From CAZUCD01 sp964618855 (GTDB taxonomy: Bacteria; Sumerlaeota; Sumerlaeia; SLMS01; JANRJK01), in assembly GCA_964618855.1 (NCBI GenBank), contig CAZUCD010000063.1, forward strand, positions 1-20,210: a DNA stretch of 20,210 nt, read 5' to 3'. Positions 1-10,100 of this stretch are shown one piece after another. Both the position numbers and the translations under genes were made by a program. Under the pieces are notes generated by a model. The model had not been told where the DNA came from, ran no database searches, and saw only the letters and a list, made by a program, of their open reading frames with translations. Position 1 is the first letter of the stretch, and every line of letters starts with the position of its first letter.

Positions 1-1262
<1,262 letters not shown>

Positions 1263-1266
<4 letters not shown>

Positions 1267-2099
1267 CGCGTCGCCTCCTTGCCGGCCAGCGCGGCCAGTT
1301 CCGTGCCATCAGCGCCCGCGGACTCCTCGTCCGAGGCGGCAACGGCAGGTTCATCGAACTTTGCTGCGGGGTTCTTCGACAGGATGAACTTCCGGAACTC
1401 CTCGTCGGAGACCACCTTGACATGGATCAGCATGGCGGCGTGGCCGGAGCCGCAGAGCTCCGCGCACTGGCCCTTGAAGAATCCCTCGCGCTCGACCTTC
1501 ACCCACCCGCGGGCGATGCGCCCCGGGATGACGTCGAACTTGACGCCGAATGCGGGCACCCACCACGCGTGGTTCACCTGCGTGGCGCTCCCGCGCATCG
1601 TCACCACCTTGTCCACCGGCAGGACCAGCGGGCTCTTGCCGGAGCCGTCGTCCACCACCGTCACGTCGTAGCGCGGGTACTCGTACTGCCAGAAGAACTG
1701 CTGGCCCACGACGTTGACGCGGAGGTCCTCCTTGCCCGGGTTGTCCATCTTGACCAGGACGGGGTAGGCGCGGAACGCGACTATGACGAGGATGATCGAG
1801 GGGATGATGGTCCAGGCGATTTCGAGCGGCAGGTTCTCGTGCCACTTGGCGGGGACGGGGTTGCGGCGAGCGTCGAACTTGTGGATCGCGTAGAGGAGCG
1901 CGATCACCGGGCCGAAGAAGAACGGCAGGATGAGTATCGAGGCGAAGATCGTGAGGGAGCGGACCTCGTGCGCGATCGGTGTCACGGGGTCCGTGAGCCA
2001 GTTCGTGATCGGGGGCATGTCGGGCGAGCCCTCGGCCATCGCGACCGCGGCGATTGCCGCGAGTCCGATCGTGAGCACGGGGGCGAGTTTGCGGTTCAT
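1263..2099 (-). CDS. coxB: Cytochrome c oxidase subunit II with CuA site
   Basis: CoxB accepts electrons from cytochrome c at the binuclear CuA centre and passes them to CoxA. The 278-residue protein has a hydrophobic N-terminal signal (about 1-22), two membrane helices (about 48-72 and 95-112) and a periplasmic cupredoxin domain. All CuA ligands are present: H177, C212, E214, C216, H220 and M223, with the usual 35-residue step from the first His to the first Cys. The aromatic stretch QQFFWQYEY (133-141) is the electron-entry region. Unlike classic caa3 enzymes there is no fused cytochrome c domain; the tail after about 245 is Ala/Glu-rich. The separate diheme cytochrome gene just upstream probably fills that role. 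A longer in-frame reading exists, but the ATG at 2099 gives the signal peptide and has a GAAAGG ribosome site 7 nt upstream, 11 nt after the previous stop. Confidence 0.96.
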
Positions 2100-2110
2100 G
2101 GCGTAGCCTT

Positions 2111-3103
2111 TCAGTGCGTGGCAGCCGAGGCGGTCTGGCGGCCGGAGGCGAGCGCGGCCGTATGGCTGTGCAGTGCCTCCATTTCCTCGCGCGTGAAGAT
2201 CGCGATGCCGGGCTTGATCCGCCCGGGCATGCCCTTCGTCACGATCGAGGTGAACTCCTCCGTGCTCGACTTCCATCCGCCGGTGGACTTGGCGAGGTCC
2301 TGGGCACGCATGCGCACCTTCGGGACGTTGTTGATCGTGTCGTAGGGGATGCCGCCCTTGCCGTCCGGCCCGTGGCAGGAGGCGCAGTGCGTCAGGTAGA
2401 GGCGCTCGCCGAGCGAGTGCGCCTTCTCCGGGTCCACCTTGACGGGCTGGTTGTAGGGGCGGTCGTCGGGGCGGACATACTGGGTCATGGCGAAGTCGAT
2501 GGCGATTCGCGGGCCCATGTCCGGGACGGTGAGGGGACCGGAGGCGGCGGCGGCGGGGGCGGGGATCGCGGCGATGGCCTCGGCGGAATCGTCGCTCTTC
2601 TCGGGCATCCACTCGCGGACGTAGTGCGCCACGGCAAGTTTCTGCTCCGCGTTCAGGACGGGGAACGACGGCATGTTGCCCCCCACGCCCTCGTTGAGAG
2701 TCTTGAGGATGGCGAGAGGCGCATTGCCGTTCTTGTACTCGGCGCTCTTGGCGGTGGTGAAGTTGCGGGGCTTGACCGTGAGGCGCGCGGCGCCGGTCCC
2801 ATCTCCGTGCCCGGTGTCTCCGTGGCAGGAGGTGCAGTTGGCCTCGAAGACCTTCTTGCCGAGCGCGACGAGTTCCGGGGTCGGCTTGCGGAGTTCCTTG
2901 ATGTCGAAGACGCGCTCGGGTTCCGCCGCCTTCCTGACGACGGGTGGGTTGATGACGCGCTCGACCTCTCCAGTCTTCTTGCCGTGCTTGAACGCGGCCG
3001 TCGCCGCGGAATACACTGCGAAGACCGCCACGAACGTGATCGCCGTGAAGATCAGGACGCCGGAGCGCTCGCTCTTTTCGTGCTCGCCGCCGCCGTGGCT
3101 CAT
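2111..3103 (-). CDS. Membrane-anchored diheme cytochrome c linking ACIII and oxidase
   Basis: This is a 330-residue protein with one N-terminal membrane helix (about 15-37) and two class I cytochrome c domains. Heme 1 binds at CTSCH (C90, C93, H94) with M144 (GGNMPSF) as likely sixth ligand. Heme 2 binds at CASCH (C240, C243, H244) with M292 (KGMPG) as likely sixth ligand. An Ala/Pro-rich linker (about 172-192) joins them. Lying between actF and coxB, it is probably the electron carrier from Alternative Complex III to the CuA centre; this role is inferred from position and family. The ATG at 3103 overlaps the actF stop as ATGA. A longer in-frame reading upstream lies wholly inside actF and is rejected. 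The N-terminus has a short His/Gly-rich stretch (MSHGGGEHEK), echoing the His-rich tails of ActB and ActC. Confidence 0.92.
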   Translation of the reverse strand: MSHGGGEHEKSERSGVLIFTAITFVAVFAVYSAATAAFKHGKKTGEVERVINPPVVRKAAEPERVFDIKELRKPTPELVALGKKVFEANCTSCHGDTGHGDGTGAARLTVKPRNFTTAKSAEYKNGNAPLAILKTLNEGVGGNMPSFPVLNAEQKLAVAHYVREWMPEKSDDSAEAIAAIPAPAAAASGPLTVPDMGPRIAIDFAMTQYVRPDDRPYNQPVKVDPEKAHSLGERLYLTHCASCHGPDGKGGIPYDTINNVPKVRMRAQDLAKSTGGWKSSTEEFTSIVTKGMPGRIKPGIAIFTREEMEALHSHTAALASGRQTASAATH

Positions 3104-4299
3104 TGCAGGTGCTCCCCGTTGACTGCCCCGAGCAGGTGCGGATCGCCCACCGCCACGAGGGAGTTCTTCTCGTAGAACGAGAGGATCGTGAAGCCGAACA
3201 GGCCCCCGACCCCCAGGAACACGAGGATGTCCGAAACCCCGGGCAGGCGCAGCGCCTCCGAGACCGTCGGCATCACCATCCAGTAGATGTCCAGGTACTG
3301 CCCGACCAGGATCGAGACGCAGACGAAGATCAGCGCCTTCGGGTGCGCGCGCATCGAGTGCGGCATCAGCACGAAGAACGGCACGATCCACTTCAGCAGC
3401 GGCAGGAGCACGAACACGTACTCCCAGCCCTGCTTCGAGCGCTGCATGAAGTAGAACGTCTCGTCCGGCAGGTTCGCGTACCAGATCAGCATGAACTGCG
3501 AGAAGCCGACGTACATCATGAACGTCGCGAACGCCATCAGCCACGTCCCGAGGTCGCGCACGTGGATGTACTTCACGAATGGCTTGAGCTGCCCCGAGCG
3601 CTTCAGCGCCAGCACCAGCAGCACGATCACCGCGTTGCCCGACAGGTACATCCCCGCGAAGCAGTAGATGCCGAACATCGTCGAGAAGAACTTCGACTGG
3701 AGCGACATCAGGATATCCATCACGAACAGCGTGAAGGACATCGCGAAGACGATGATGAACAGGATCGACTTGCGGACGTTGTTCGCGGAAATCTCCGGGT
3801 CCTTCGTCGTGTCCTGGCGGACCGAGCCTCCGACGATGACCTGCCGGAAGATGAGCCAGATGCCCACGATGCCGAGGCACCGGATCCAGAACCCTGGCGT
3901 CGAGAGGTACATGCCCTTGAGGGAGTGGCTGTCCGGGTACGTCGCGCCGGGCATCGCCCAGTCATAGAGGTGCGCGGCGCCGAAGAGGACCACGACGAGG
4001 AGCACGGCCCCCGGAATCAGGAACGTCGAGAGGCCCTCCGCGATGCGGCGCACGGGGATCGACCAGTGCGCCCCGGAGGTGTACTGCAGCGCCGGGAAGA
4101 AGATGCCGGCGACGCCGAGGAAGAAGAAGAAGCAGAAGGCGACGAGCAGGATGGCGAACGCCTCGCGCGGGCTGTGCGAGTAGGCGAGGGCGAATCCCCC
4201 CGCGCCGAGCGCCGCTGCGACGAGGCAGGCCACCTTCAGCCCACCCTTGGCGGGGAGCGGGCCGGGGTCCTTGATTTCGGTCAGTGCGGGTGCGTGCAT
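3100..4299 (-). CDS. actF: Alternative Complex III subunit ActF (NrfD-like quinol-site membrane protein)
   Basis: ActF is one of two NrfD/PsrC-like polytopic subunits of Alternative Complex III, the quinol:electron-acceptor oxidoreductase that replaces bc1 in many bacteria. The 399-residue protein shows about ten hydrophobic helices, for example near 22-40, 46-68, 90-112, 135-155 and 175-200, with conserved-looking loops such as HVRDLGTWL and MPHSMRAHP. It is shorter than ActC and follows ActE, the standard act order. The start is placed at the ATG at 4299, 19 nt after the actE stop with GAGG about 15 nt upstream. An upstream in-frame extension is low-complexity Arg/Ser/Pro and lies inside actE, so it is rejected. 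Family is inferred from sequence character plus position; confidence is high because both flanks are diagnostic. Confidence 0.92.
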   Translation of the reverse strand: MHAPALTEIKDPGPLPAKGGLKVACLVAAALGAGGFALAYSHSPREAFAILLVAFCFFFFLGVAGIFFPALQYTSGAHWSIPVRRIAEGLSTFLIPGAVLLVVVLFGAAHLYDWAMPGATYPDSHSLKGMYLSTPGFWIRCLGIVGIWLIFRQVIVGGSVRQDTTKDPEISANNVRKSILFIIVFAMSFTLFVMDILMSLQSKFFSTMFGIYCFAGMYLSGNAVIVLLVLALKRSGQLKPFVKYIHVRDLGTWLMAFATFMMYVGFSQFMLIWYANLPDETFYFMQRSKQGWEYVFVLLPLLKWIVPFFVLMPHSMRAHPKALIFVCVSILVGQYLDIYWMVMPTVSEALRLPGVSDILVFLGVGGLFGFTILSFYEKNSLVAVGDPHLLGAVNGEHLQ

Positions 4300-4318
4300 G
4301 GTTGGTCGGTGCGCCTCG

Positions 4319-4966
4319 TCAGTGCGATTTCGCCACGGTCTGCGGGGCGCGGGGGTCGTCGTGGTCGAACGTGATGCCGGAGGCCTTGAACGCCTCGAGC
4401 TGCTCGGGGCTGGGGCGCGCCGCAATCTGCAGCACGCGCACGTAGTGCACGATCGCCCAGCGCTTCTCCGGCGAGAGCTTCTCCGCGTATCCGGGCATGT
4501 TCCCCTGCCCGTGGGTGATCGTGTGGAAAATCCGTCCGTCCGGCCACTCGTTCATCACCTTGTCCGAGTACAGCACCGGCGGAAGCGCCATGCGTCCCGG
4601 CTGCGTGACAGGCGTGACGCCGTTGCCGTTCCAGTTGTGGCAGGTGATGCAGATCGTGTTGTAGTACCGGCGCCCGGCATCGACCACTTCCTTCGTCCGG
4701 GGCAGCGGGTTCTGCATCTTGTCCGACTCCTCGGGCTTGCTCCAGGGAATGTGGTTCGGCTCCCAGTTGACCGGGATCGTGCCGGGGACGGGGTGGCGGC
4801 TGCCGTTCTTGTCGGGGAAGAACGGTGTCTCCTCCTGAGCCTTCACGGCCGGGGAGTAGTACATGTCCGGCATCCAGGCGATCTCGCGCCGTTCCTCCGG
4901 GTTGCCGCAGCCGGCGGTCAGGACGACGAGGAGGCACGCGGCGGCACCGAGGCCCCAGCGGATCAT
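4319..4966 (-). CDS. actE: Alternative Complex III subunit ActE (monoheme cytochrome c lipoprotein)
   Basis: ActE carries one c-type heme and in Alternative Complex III takes electrons out of the complex toward the oxidase side. The protein from the ATG at 4966 has 215 residues. It begins with a lipoprotein signal ending in the lipobox LTAGC, giving C20 as the lipidated first residue. The heme motif is CITCH (106-110) and M157 (GNMPGY) is the probable sixth ligand. The region up to about 90, with WMPDMYYSP, is typical of the family. Upstream in-frame ATGs at 5011 and 5029 would overlap actD and add a polar stretch before the signal peptide. I prefer 4966 because it yields a standard 20-residue lipoprotein signal, but 5011, which overlaps the actD stop by 11 nt, cannot be excluded. 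Confidence 0.92.
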   Translation of the reverse strand: MIRWGLGAAACLLVVLTAGCGNPEERREIAWMPDMYYSPAVKAQEETPFFPDKNGSRHPVPGTIPVNWEPNHIPWSKPEESDKMQNPLPRTKEVVDAGRRYYNTICITCHNWNGNGVTPVTQPGRMALPPVLYSDKVMNEWPDGRIFHTITHGQGNMPGYAEKLSPEKRWAIVHYVRVLQIAARPSPEQLEAFKASGITFDHDDPRAPQTVAKSH

Positions 4967-5000
4967 CCGGCCCCCGGCCCCTGTTCCCCGAACCCTGTTG

Positions 5001-5624
5001 TCAGTGTGCATGCGCGGGTGACAGCCCATGGGCTGCGTCCTCCTTGCCCGTGCGGATCATCGCGGGGCGGGTAAGGTACTCGACGTTCGCCATGTCGGCT
5101 CCCTCGACGACGATCAGGTCCTTTCCGCCGTTCCTGTCGAGGAAGGCGGCAATCTCGGACTCCTCCGCGCCCGAGGCGACCGGCACCACGAGGGCGAACC
5201 GGTTGTCGGTCAGGGCGGGATCGAGGACGAGCGTCTTCGGCCGCGGGTACAGGCGGCAGATCGCGAGCATGACGATGAGGTTCGTGATGCCGGCGAGGAG
5301 CACGCCGGACTCGAAGGTCACCGGGATGAACGCGGGCCAGGAAACGAAGGGCTTGCCGCCGATGTTCGTCGGCCAGTCCACGGCGGACGTCCACGCCTGG
5401 AGCAGGAACCCGAGTCCCCATCCCGTGACGAGCACGTAGCGGGTGACGGTTGAGACATGGCTGCGCTTGAGGCCGAGCGCGTCCTCCAGTCCGTGGACGG
5501 GCCACGGCGTGAAGGCGTCCATGTTGCGCTTGTTGAAGCGCAGGCGCGTGGACTCGGCGACCTCGGAGAGGTGGTGGCCGTCGCTGAAGTATGCGACGAG
5601 GGCCGGGTATTCGATCTTGGCCAT
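5001..5624 (-). CDS. actD: Alternative Complex III subunit ActD (DUF3341)
   Basis: ActD is a small membrane subunit of Alternative Complex III without cofactors; the family is DUF3341. The 207-residue protein has a cytoplasmic-type N-terminal domain (about 1-58, beginning MAKIEYPALVAYF), two membrane helices (about 60-80 and 105-126) separated by a loop with NIGGKPFVSWPAF, then a second soluble domain (about 135-190) containing LTDNRFALVV. The first and last parts are typical of DUF3341. The last residues, AAHGLSPAHAH, are His-rich like the tails of ActB and ActC. The ATG is only 2 nt from the actC stop, so translation is probably coupled. Confidence 0.93.
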   Translation of the reverse strand: MAKIEYPALVAYFSDGHHLSEVAESTRLRFNKRNMDAFTPWPVHGLEDALGLKRSHVSTVTRYVLVTGWGLGFLLQAWTSAVDWPTNIGGKPFVSWPAFIPVTFESGVLLAGITNLIVMLAICRLYPRPKTLVLDPALTDNRFALVVPVASGAEESEIAAFLDRNGGKDLIVVEGADMANVEYLTRPAMIRTGKEDAAHGLSPAHAH

Positions 5625-5626
5625 GG

Positions 5627-7084
5627 TCAGTGTGCTCCGGAGGGCGCCTGCCCGAGGCCTGCGTGGCCCCCGTGCGCGGGCGTGGCATCATGGCCGGGCG
5701 CGGCGTGCCCGTGCCCGTGGCCGTCCTTGCCGTGCGTGCCGCACGGGTCCACCAGCGTCGTCTTGATCTCCGCGATCGCGATCGTCGGGAACGTCCGGCA
5801 GAACAGCAGGAACAGCGTGAAGAAGAGCCCGAACCCGCCCGCCGTGATCGCGTAGTCGTACGGCGTCATGATGTACATGCCCCAACTCGCGGGCAGGAAG
5901 TCGCGGTGCAGCGACATCACGATGTTGAACCGCTCGAACCACATCCCGATGTTCACGAAGATCGAGATCACGAACATCGCCCCGATCGACGTCCGCACGC
6001 TCTTCCACCAGAACGCGTGCGGGATCACCGCGTTGCAGAAGAACATCACCCAGAACGCCCACGCATACGGCCCGAACGCGCGGTTGTAGAACGCGTACTG
6101 CTCGTACTGGTGCCCCGAGTACCACGCGACCAGGAACTCCGTCACGTACGCGTACGTCACCATGATGCCCGTCGCGAGGATGACCTTGTTCATGTTCTCC
6201 AGGTGCTTGATCGTGATCAGGTGCTTCATCTCGAAGACCTCGCGCATGATGACGAGCAGCGTCACCACCATCGCGAAGCCGGAGAAGATCGCGCCCGCGA
6301 CGAAGTACGGCGGGAAGAACGTCGTGTGCCAGCCCGGCAGCAGCGACACGGCGAAGTCGAACGAAACGATCGAGTGCACGGACAGAACGAGCGGCGCGCT
6401 GATCCACGCGAACTGCGCATACCCGCGCTCGTAGTGGTTCCAGTCCCGCACCGACCCCGTCCAGCCGAAGCTGAGGAACGAGTAGATCGTCTTGAAAATC
6501 TTGTTCTTCGCCCGGTCGCGCGCCGTCGCCCAGTCCGGGATCAGGCCCTGGTACCAGAAGAGGAGCGACACGGTCAGGTAGGTCGTGACGGCGAACACGT
6601 CCCAAAGGAGCGGGGAACGGAAGTTCGGCCAGAGCTGGCGTTCCGCGGGGTACGGGATCAGCCAGTACGCCACCCATGAGCGTCCGACGTGTATGAGGGG
6701 AAAGATGCCCGCGGTCATGACGGCGAAGATCGTCATGGCCTCCGCGGACCTGTTGATGGCCGTGCGCCACTTCTGGCGGAAGATGAAGAGGATGGCGGAG
6801 ATGAGCGTCCCGGCGTGGCCGATGCCGACCCAGAACACGAAGTTGACGATGTAGACGCCCCAGCCGATGGGGTTGGTGATCGCGAAGATGCCGAGGCCCA
6901 TGACGAACTGCAGGCCGACGACGGCGAAGAGCAGGACCGCCAGCGCGTTCGCCAGGCCGAACAGCATGTACCAGCTCATGCCGGGCCAGCGGCCCATCGG
7001 CTTGAGCACCGTGTCCGTCACGTCCGCAGCCCGAAGGTTCGGGTCGAGCAGCGGCACGCTCTTGGGTGTGAGTTCCAGGCTCAT
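5627..7084 (-). CDS. actC: Alternative Complex III subunit ActC (NrfD family)
   Basis: ActC is the larger NrfD/PsrC-like membrane subunit that docks to the iron-sulfur half of ActB and forms a quinol-binding site. The 485-residue protein has about ten hydrophobic helices and family-typical stretches such as GWGVYIVNFVFWVGIGHAG (about 88-106), RQKWRTAINRSAEAMT, and PLIHVGRSW. The last helix (about 415-437) ends near FCRTFP and is followed by a cytoplasmic tail with roughly eight histidines among the last 38 residues (GHGHGH and spaced His/Gly). Such tails can bind metal ions, but no function is established here. It starts 21 nt after actB, with an AAAGGAA sequence at the actB stop acting as a possible ribosome site. 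Confidence 0.96.
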   Translation of the reverse strand: MSLELTPKSVPLLDPNLRAADVTDTVLKPMGRWPGMSWYMLFGLANALAVLLFAVVGLQFVMGLGIFAITNPIGWGVYIVNFVFWVGIGHAGTLISAILFIFRQKWRTAINRSAEAMTIFAVMTAGIFPLIHVGRSWVAYWLIPYPAERQLWPNFRSPLLWDVFAVTTYLTVSLLFWYQGLIPDWATARDRAKNKIFKTIYSFLSFGWTGSVRDWNHYERGYAQFAWISAPLVLSVHSIVSFDFAVSLLPGWHTTFFPPYFVAGAIFSGFAMVVTLLVIMREVFEMKHLITIKHLENMNKVILATGIMVTYAYVTEFLVAWYSGHQYEQYAFYNRAFGPYAWAFWVMFFCNAVIPHAFWWKSVRTSIGAMFVISIFVNIGMWFERFNIVMSLHRDFLPASWGMYIMTPYDYAITAGGFGLFFTLFLLFCRTFPTIAIAEIKTTLVDPCGTHGKDGHGHGHAAPGHDATPAHGGHAGLGQAPSGAH

Positions 7085-7105
7085 GGTGGTGTGGGCTTGG
7101 TTCCT

Positions 7106-10100
7106 TTAGTGTCCGGTGCTGCCGGCGGTTTCGGCCTGGGCGTGGTCGCCGCCCGCGTGCTCCCCGGCGCCGTGGCCGGAGTCGTGCTCGTCGTGCCCCC
7201 CGCCGTGGTGCGCCCCGCCGTGCTCCCCGAGGTACTCCGCGGGAACCTTCTCGTCCCGGTTGCGGACCAGGGTGAGGTACCGCACGCCGGGCTGCGTGTT
7301 GAGGTCCGCCAGCACGCCCTGCGCGCGCTTGTCGTTCCAGACCTTCATCAACTCGGAGTTCGGGTCGTTGCGGTCGCCGAAGGTGATCGCATGGGAGGGG
7401 CAGGAGAGCTGGCAGGCGGTCTGCATGTCGCCGTCCACGAGGGGGGTGCCGCGCGTGCGCGAGGCCTCCTTCGCCCGCTTGATCTTGTGGACGCAGAACG
7501 TGCACTTCTCCATCACGCCGCGCGAGCGCACGCCCACGTCCGGGTTCAGCGCAAGCTCCAGCGGGCTCACGCGCTTGACGTTGTCGTGGAAGCCCGTGCG
7601 GTAGTCGCTGTACTGGTGCCAGTTGAACCGCCGCACCTTGTACGGGCAGTTGTTCAGGCAGTAGCGCGTGCCCACGCACCGGTTGTAGATCATCGTGTTG
7701 AGTCCCTCGTCGTTGTGGAGCGTCGCGACGACGGGGCAGACGGTCTCGCACGGCGCCGTGCCGCAGTGCTGGCAGAGCATCGGCTGGTAAACGTGGTCGG
7801 GATTGTCCAGGTGGCCGCGGTAGTAGCGGTCGATCCGGATCCAGTGCATCTCGCGACCCTTGATGATGTCCAGCTTGCCGACGACGGGGATGTTGTTCTC
7901 CGCCTGGCACGCGACAAGGCACGCATTGCAGCCGGTGCACTTGTTGTAGTCGATCACCATGCCCCAGTGGTGCCCGGCGTACTTGTGCTCCTGGCCCCAC
8001 GCGTTGATGAAGTCGTTCTTCTGCTTCCCGGTGTACCAGTGCGCGTAGATGTGCGTGTCGAAGTCGGGGGTGTTGAGCTGCGCGAGGGTGGTCTCGAAGA
8101 AGATCGGGCGCCCCTCGAGGTAGTTGTGCCCCTGCGTGTTGGCGAAGGGGTACTTCGAGCCGCGCAGCATGGCGGAGACGGAGGGGTTCGTCGCGCCGAG
8201 GCGCGGCTTGCGCACGTCGTTGCGCTCGGCGAGGCCGTCGGTGATCTGCGACACCTTCACCCGTCGGCCCGCGAACGCCACCGTCCCCGTCGCGCCGTCG
8301 ATCCGCGCCATCGGGAAGGCGTCCACGCCCGTGTTCAGCCCCACGTCGCCGGCGTTCGTCCTCCCCCAGCCCAGCATCAGCGCCACCGTGTCGTCCTCCA
8401 CGCCCGGCCAGACCCAGACCGGCGCCTCAACCTTGGCGTCCCCGTCGGCGAGCGAGACCCAGTCCCCCTCCTCGACGCCGAGCTTCTGCGCCGTCGCGGG
8501 GGAGAGGCCCGCGTAGTTGTCCCACGCGACCTTGGTCATCGCGTCGGGAAGCTCGATGAGGAACGGGTTGCTCATCGACTCGCCGTCGCCGTGCACGTTG
8601 CTGGCGTAGAGGACGAGGGACATGCCCTCGCCGCCGCGCGGTGTTTCCGCGACCTCGGCGAGCGCGGCCGGCTTGAGCGCGGGCCTGGCGGGGAACTCCG
8701 CCCGGCGTGCGGCATCCGCCCTGTCGAAGATCCCCACGCGCAGGAACGAGTTCCAGAACTCCTCGAATCCGGCCGCCACGTCGTGCTGCTTGTGCATCGC
8801 GGCCCAGGTCTCGCGCAGGTACTCGCGCATCGTGGCGGGACGCTTGGCGAGCGGCTTGGCCTTCTCCTCGTCCGTGGCGGTGTCCGGGTGCGGGATCTCG
8901 CGGATGAAGACGTCGCTGCCGGCGGCGGTCGCGAGCGCGATCAGCGATTCCTCGAACTGGCGGACCTTCCAGGGCAGCTCGATCATCGGCTGCATCACGC
9001 CGAACAGGCCCTTCTGCGGCTCCGTGTCGCCCCAGCACTCCAGCCAGTGCCGCGAGGGTAGGTGGTAGTCCCCGAGCAGACCCGTCTCGTCGAGCTTCAT
9101 CCCGAGCGAGACGACGAGCGGGACGCCCTTCAGGACCTTCGCGAACTCCTCGCGGTTCGGGAGCGTGTAGGCGGGATTGACGTTGTAGGTCAGGAGCGCG
9201 CCGACGCGGCCCTCGCGCATGTCCTCCATCAGGCGCGCCATCGCGGCCGAGGACCCGCGCATCTGGTGCGAGGGGGACGCCGTGATGTCGATGGTCGAGC
9301 CGACGTTGCCGAGGTGGTCGTTGATGGCGAGGCAGACGGCGGCCAGGGCGCGGCCCGCCTCCCCCGAGAGGAGGGTGGACTCGCAGTAGACGATGCCCTT
9401 GCCGGCGTGCTCGCGCAGTCGCGCGGCGACCTTCGCGATGGTGCCCGCGGGGAGCTTCGCCGCGGACTCGGCGTCCCCCGCCGAAACCGTGGGCAGACCG
9501 CGCACGCCGATTTCACCCGCAATCGCCAGTCCAACGGAAACCAGGCTCGCCGCGTTCACGCGGAAACGGTAGTCCGCAAACGCGCCGGAGATCGTCGGGA
9601 CGGGCTCGAACGCGTAGATGCGCGACATGCGCTCGTCGGGGGTGCGGCGCTCGGCGATGCCGCGCTGGTACTCGTTGCGCGAGATGCCCTGGCCGATCGG
9701 GTCGCCCCCGAGGAGCACCACGGTCTGCGCGCGGTCGAACAGGTAGCGCGGTCCCGCCTCGATGCCGTAGGCCGCGCGGTAGAGGTCGTTCTCCAGGCCG
9801 CTGTTGAGCGGTTCGTACGTGACGTGCTCGAACTTCGGGAAGGCCCTGGCAAAGTCCGCCATCAGGCGCGCGCGGGTCGGCCCGTGCATCGTGCCGGTCA
9901 GGAGGACGATCTTGTTGTCCGTTGCTTTGAGCGCCTGGGCGATGCGCGCGTCCGCGGCCTCGAACTCGACCGGGATCGCCTTGCCCGTCGAACGGTCGAT
10001 CTCGGCGGGGAACTGGCCGCGGTCGGGATTGTAGAGCTGCAGGAGGCTCGCCTGGCCCTTGGCGCACAGCGACCCCTTGTTCACCGCGTGCTGCTTGTTC

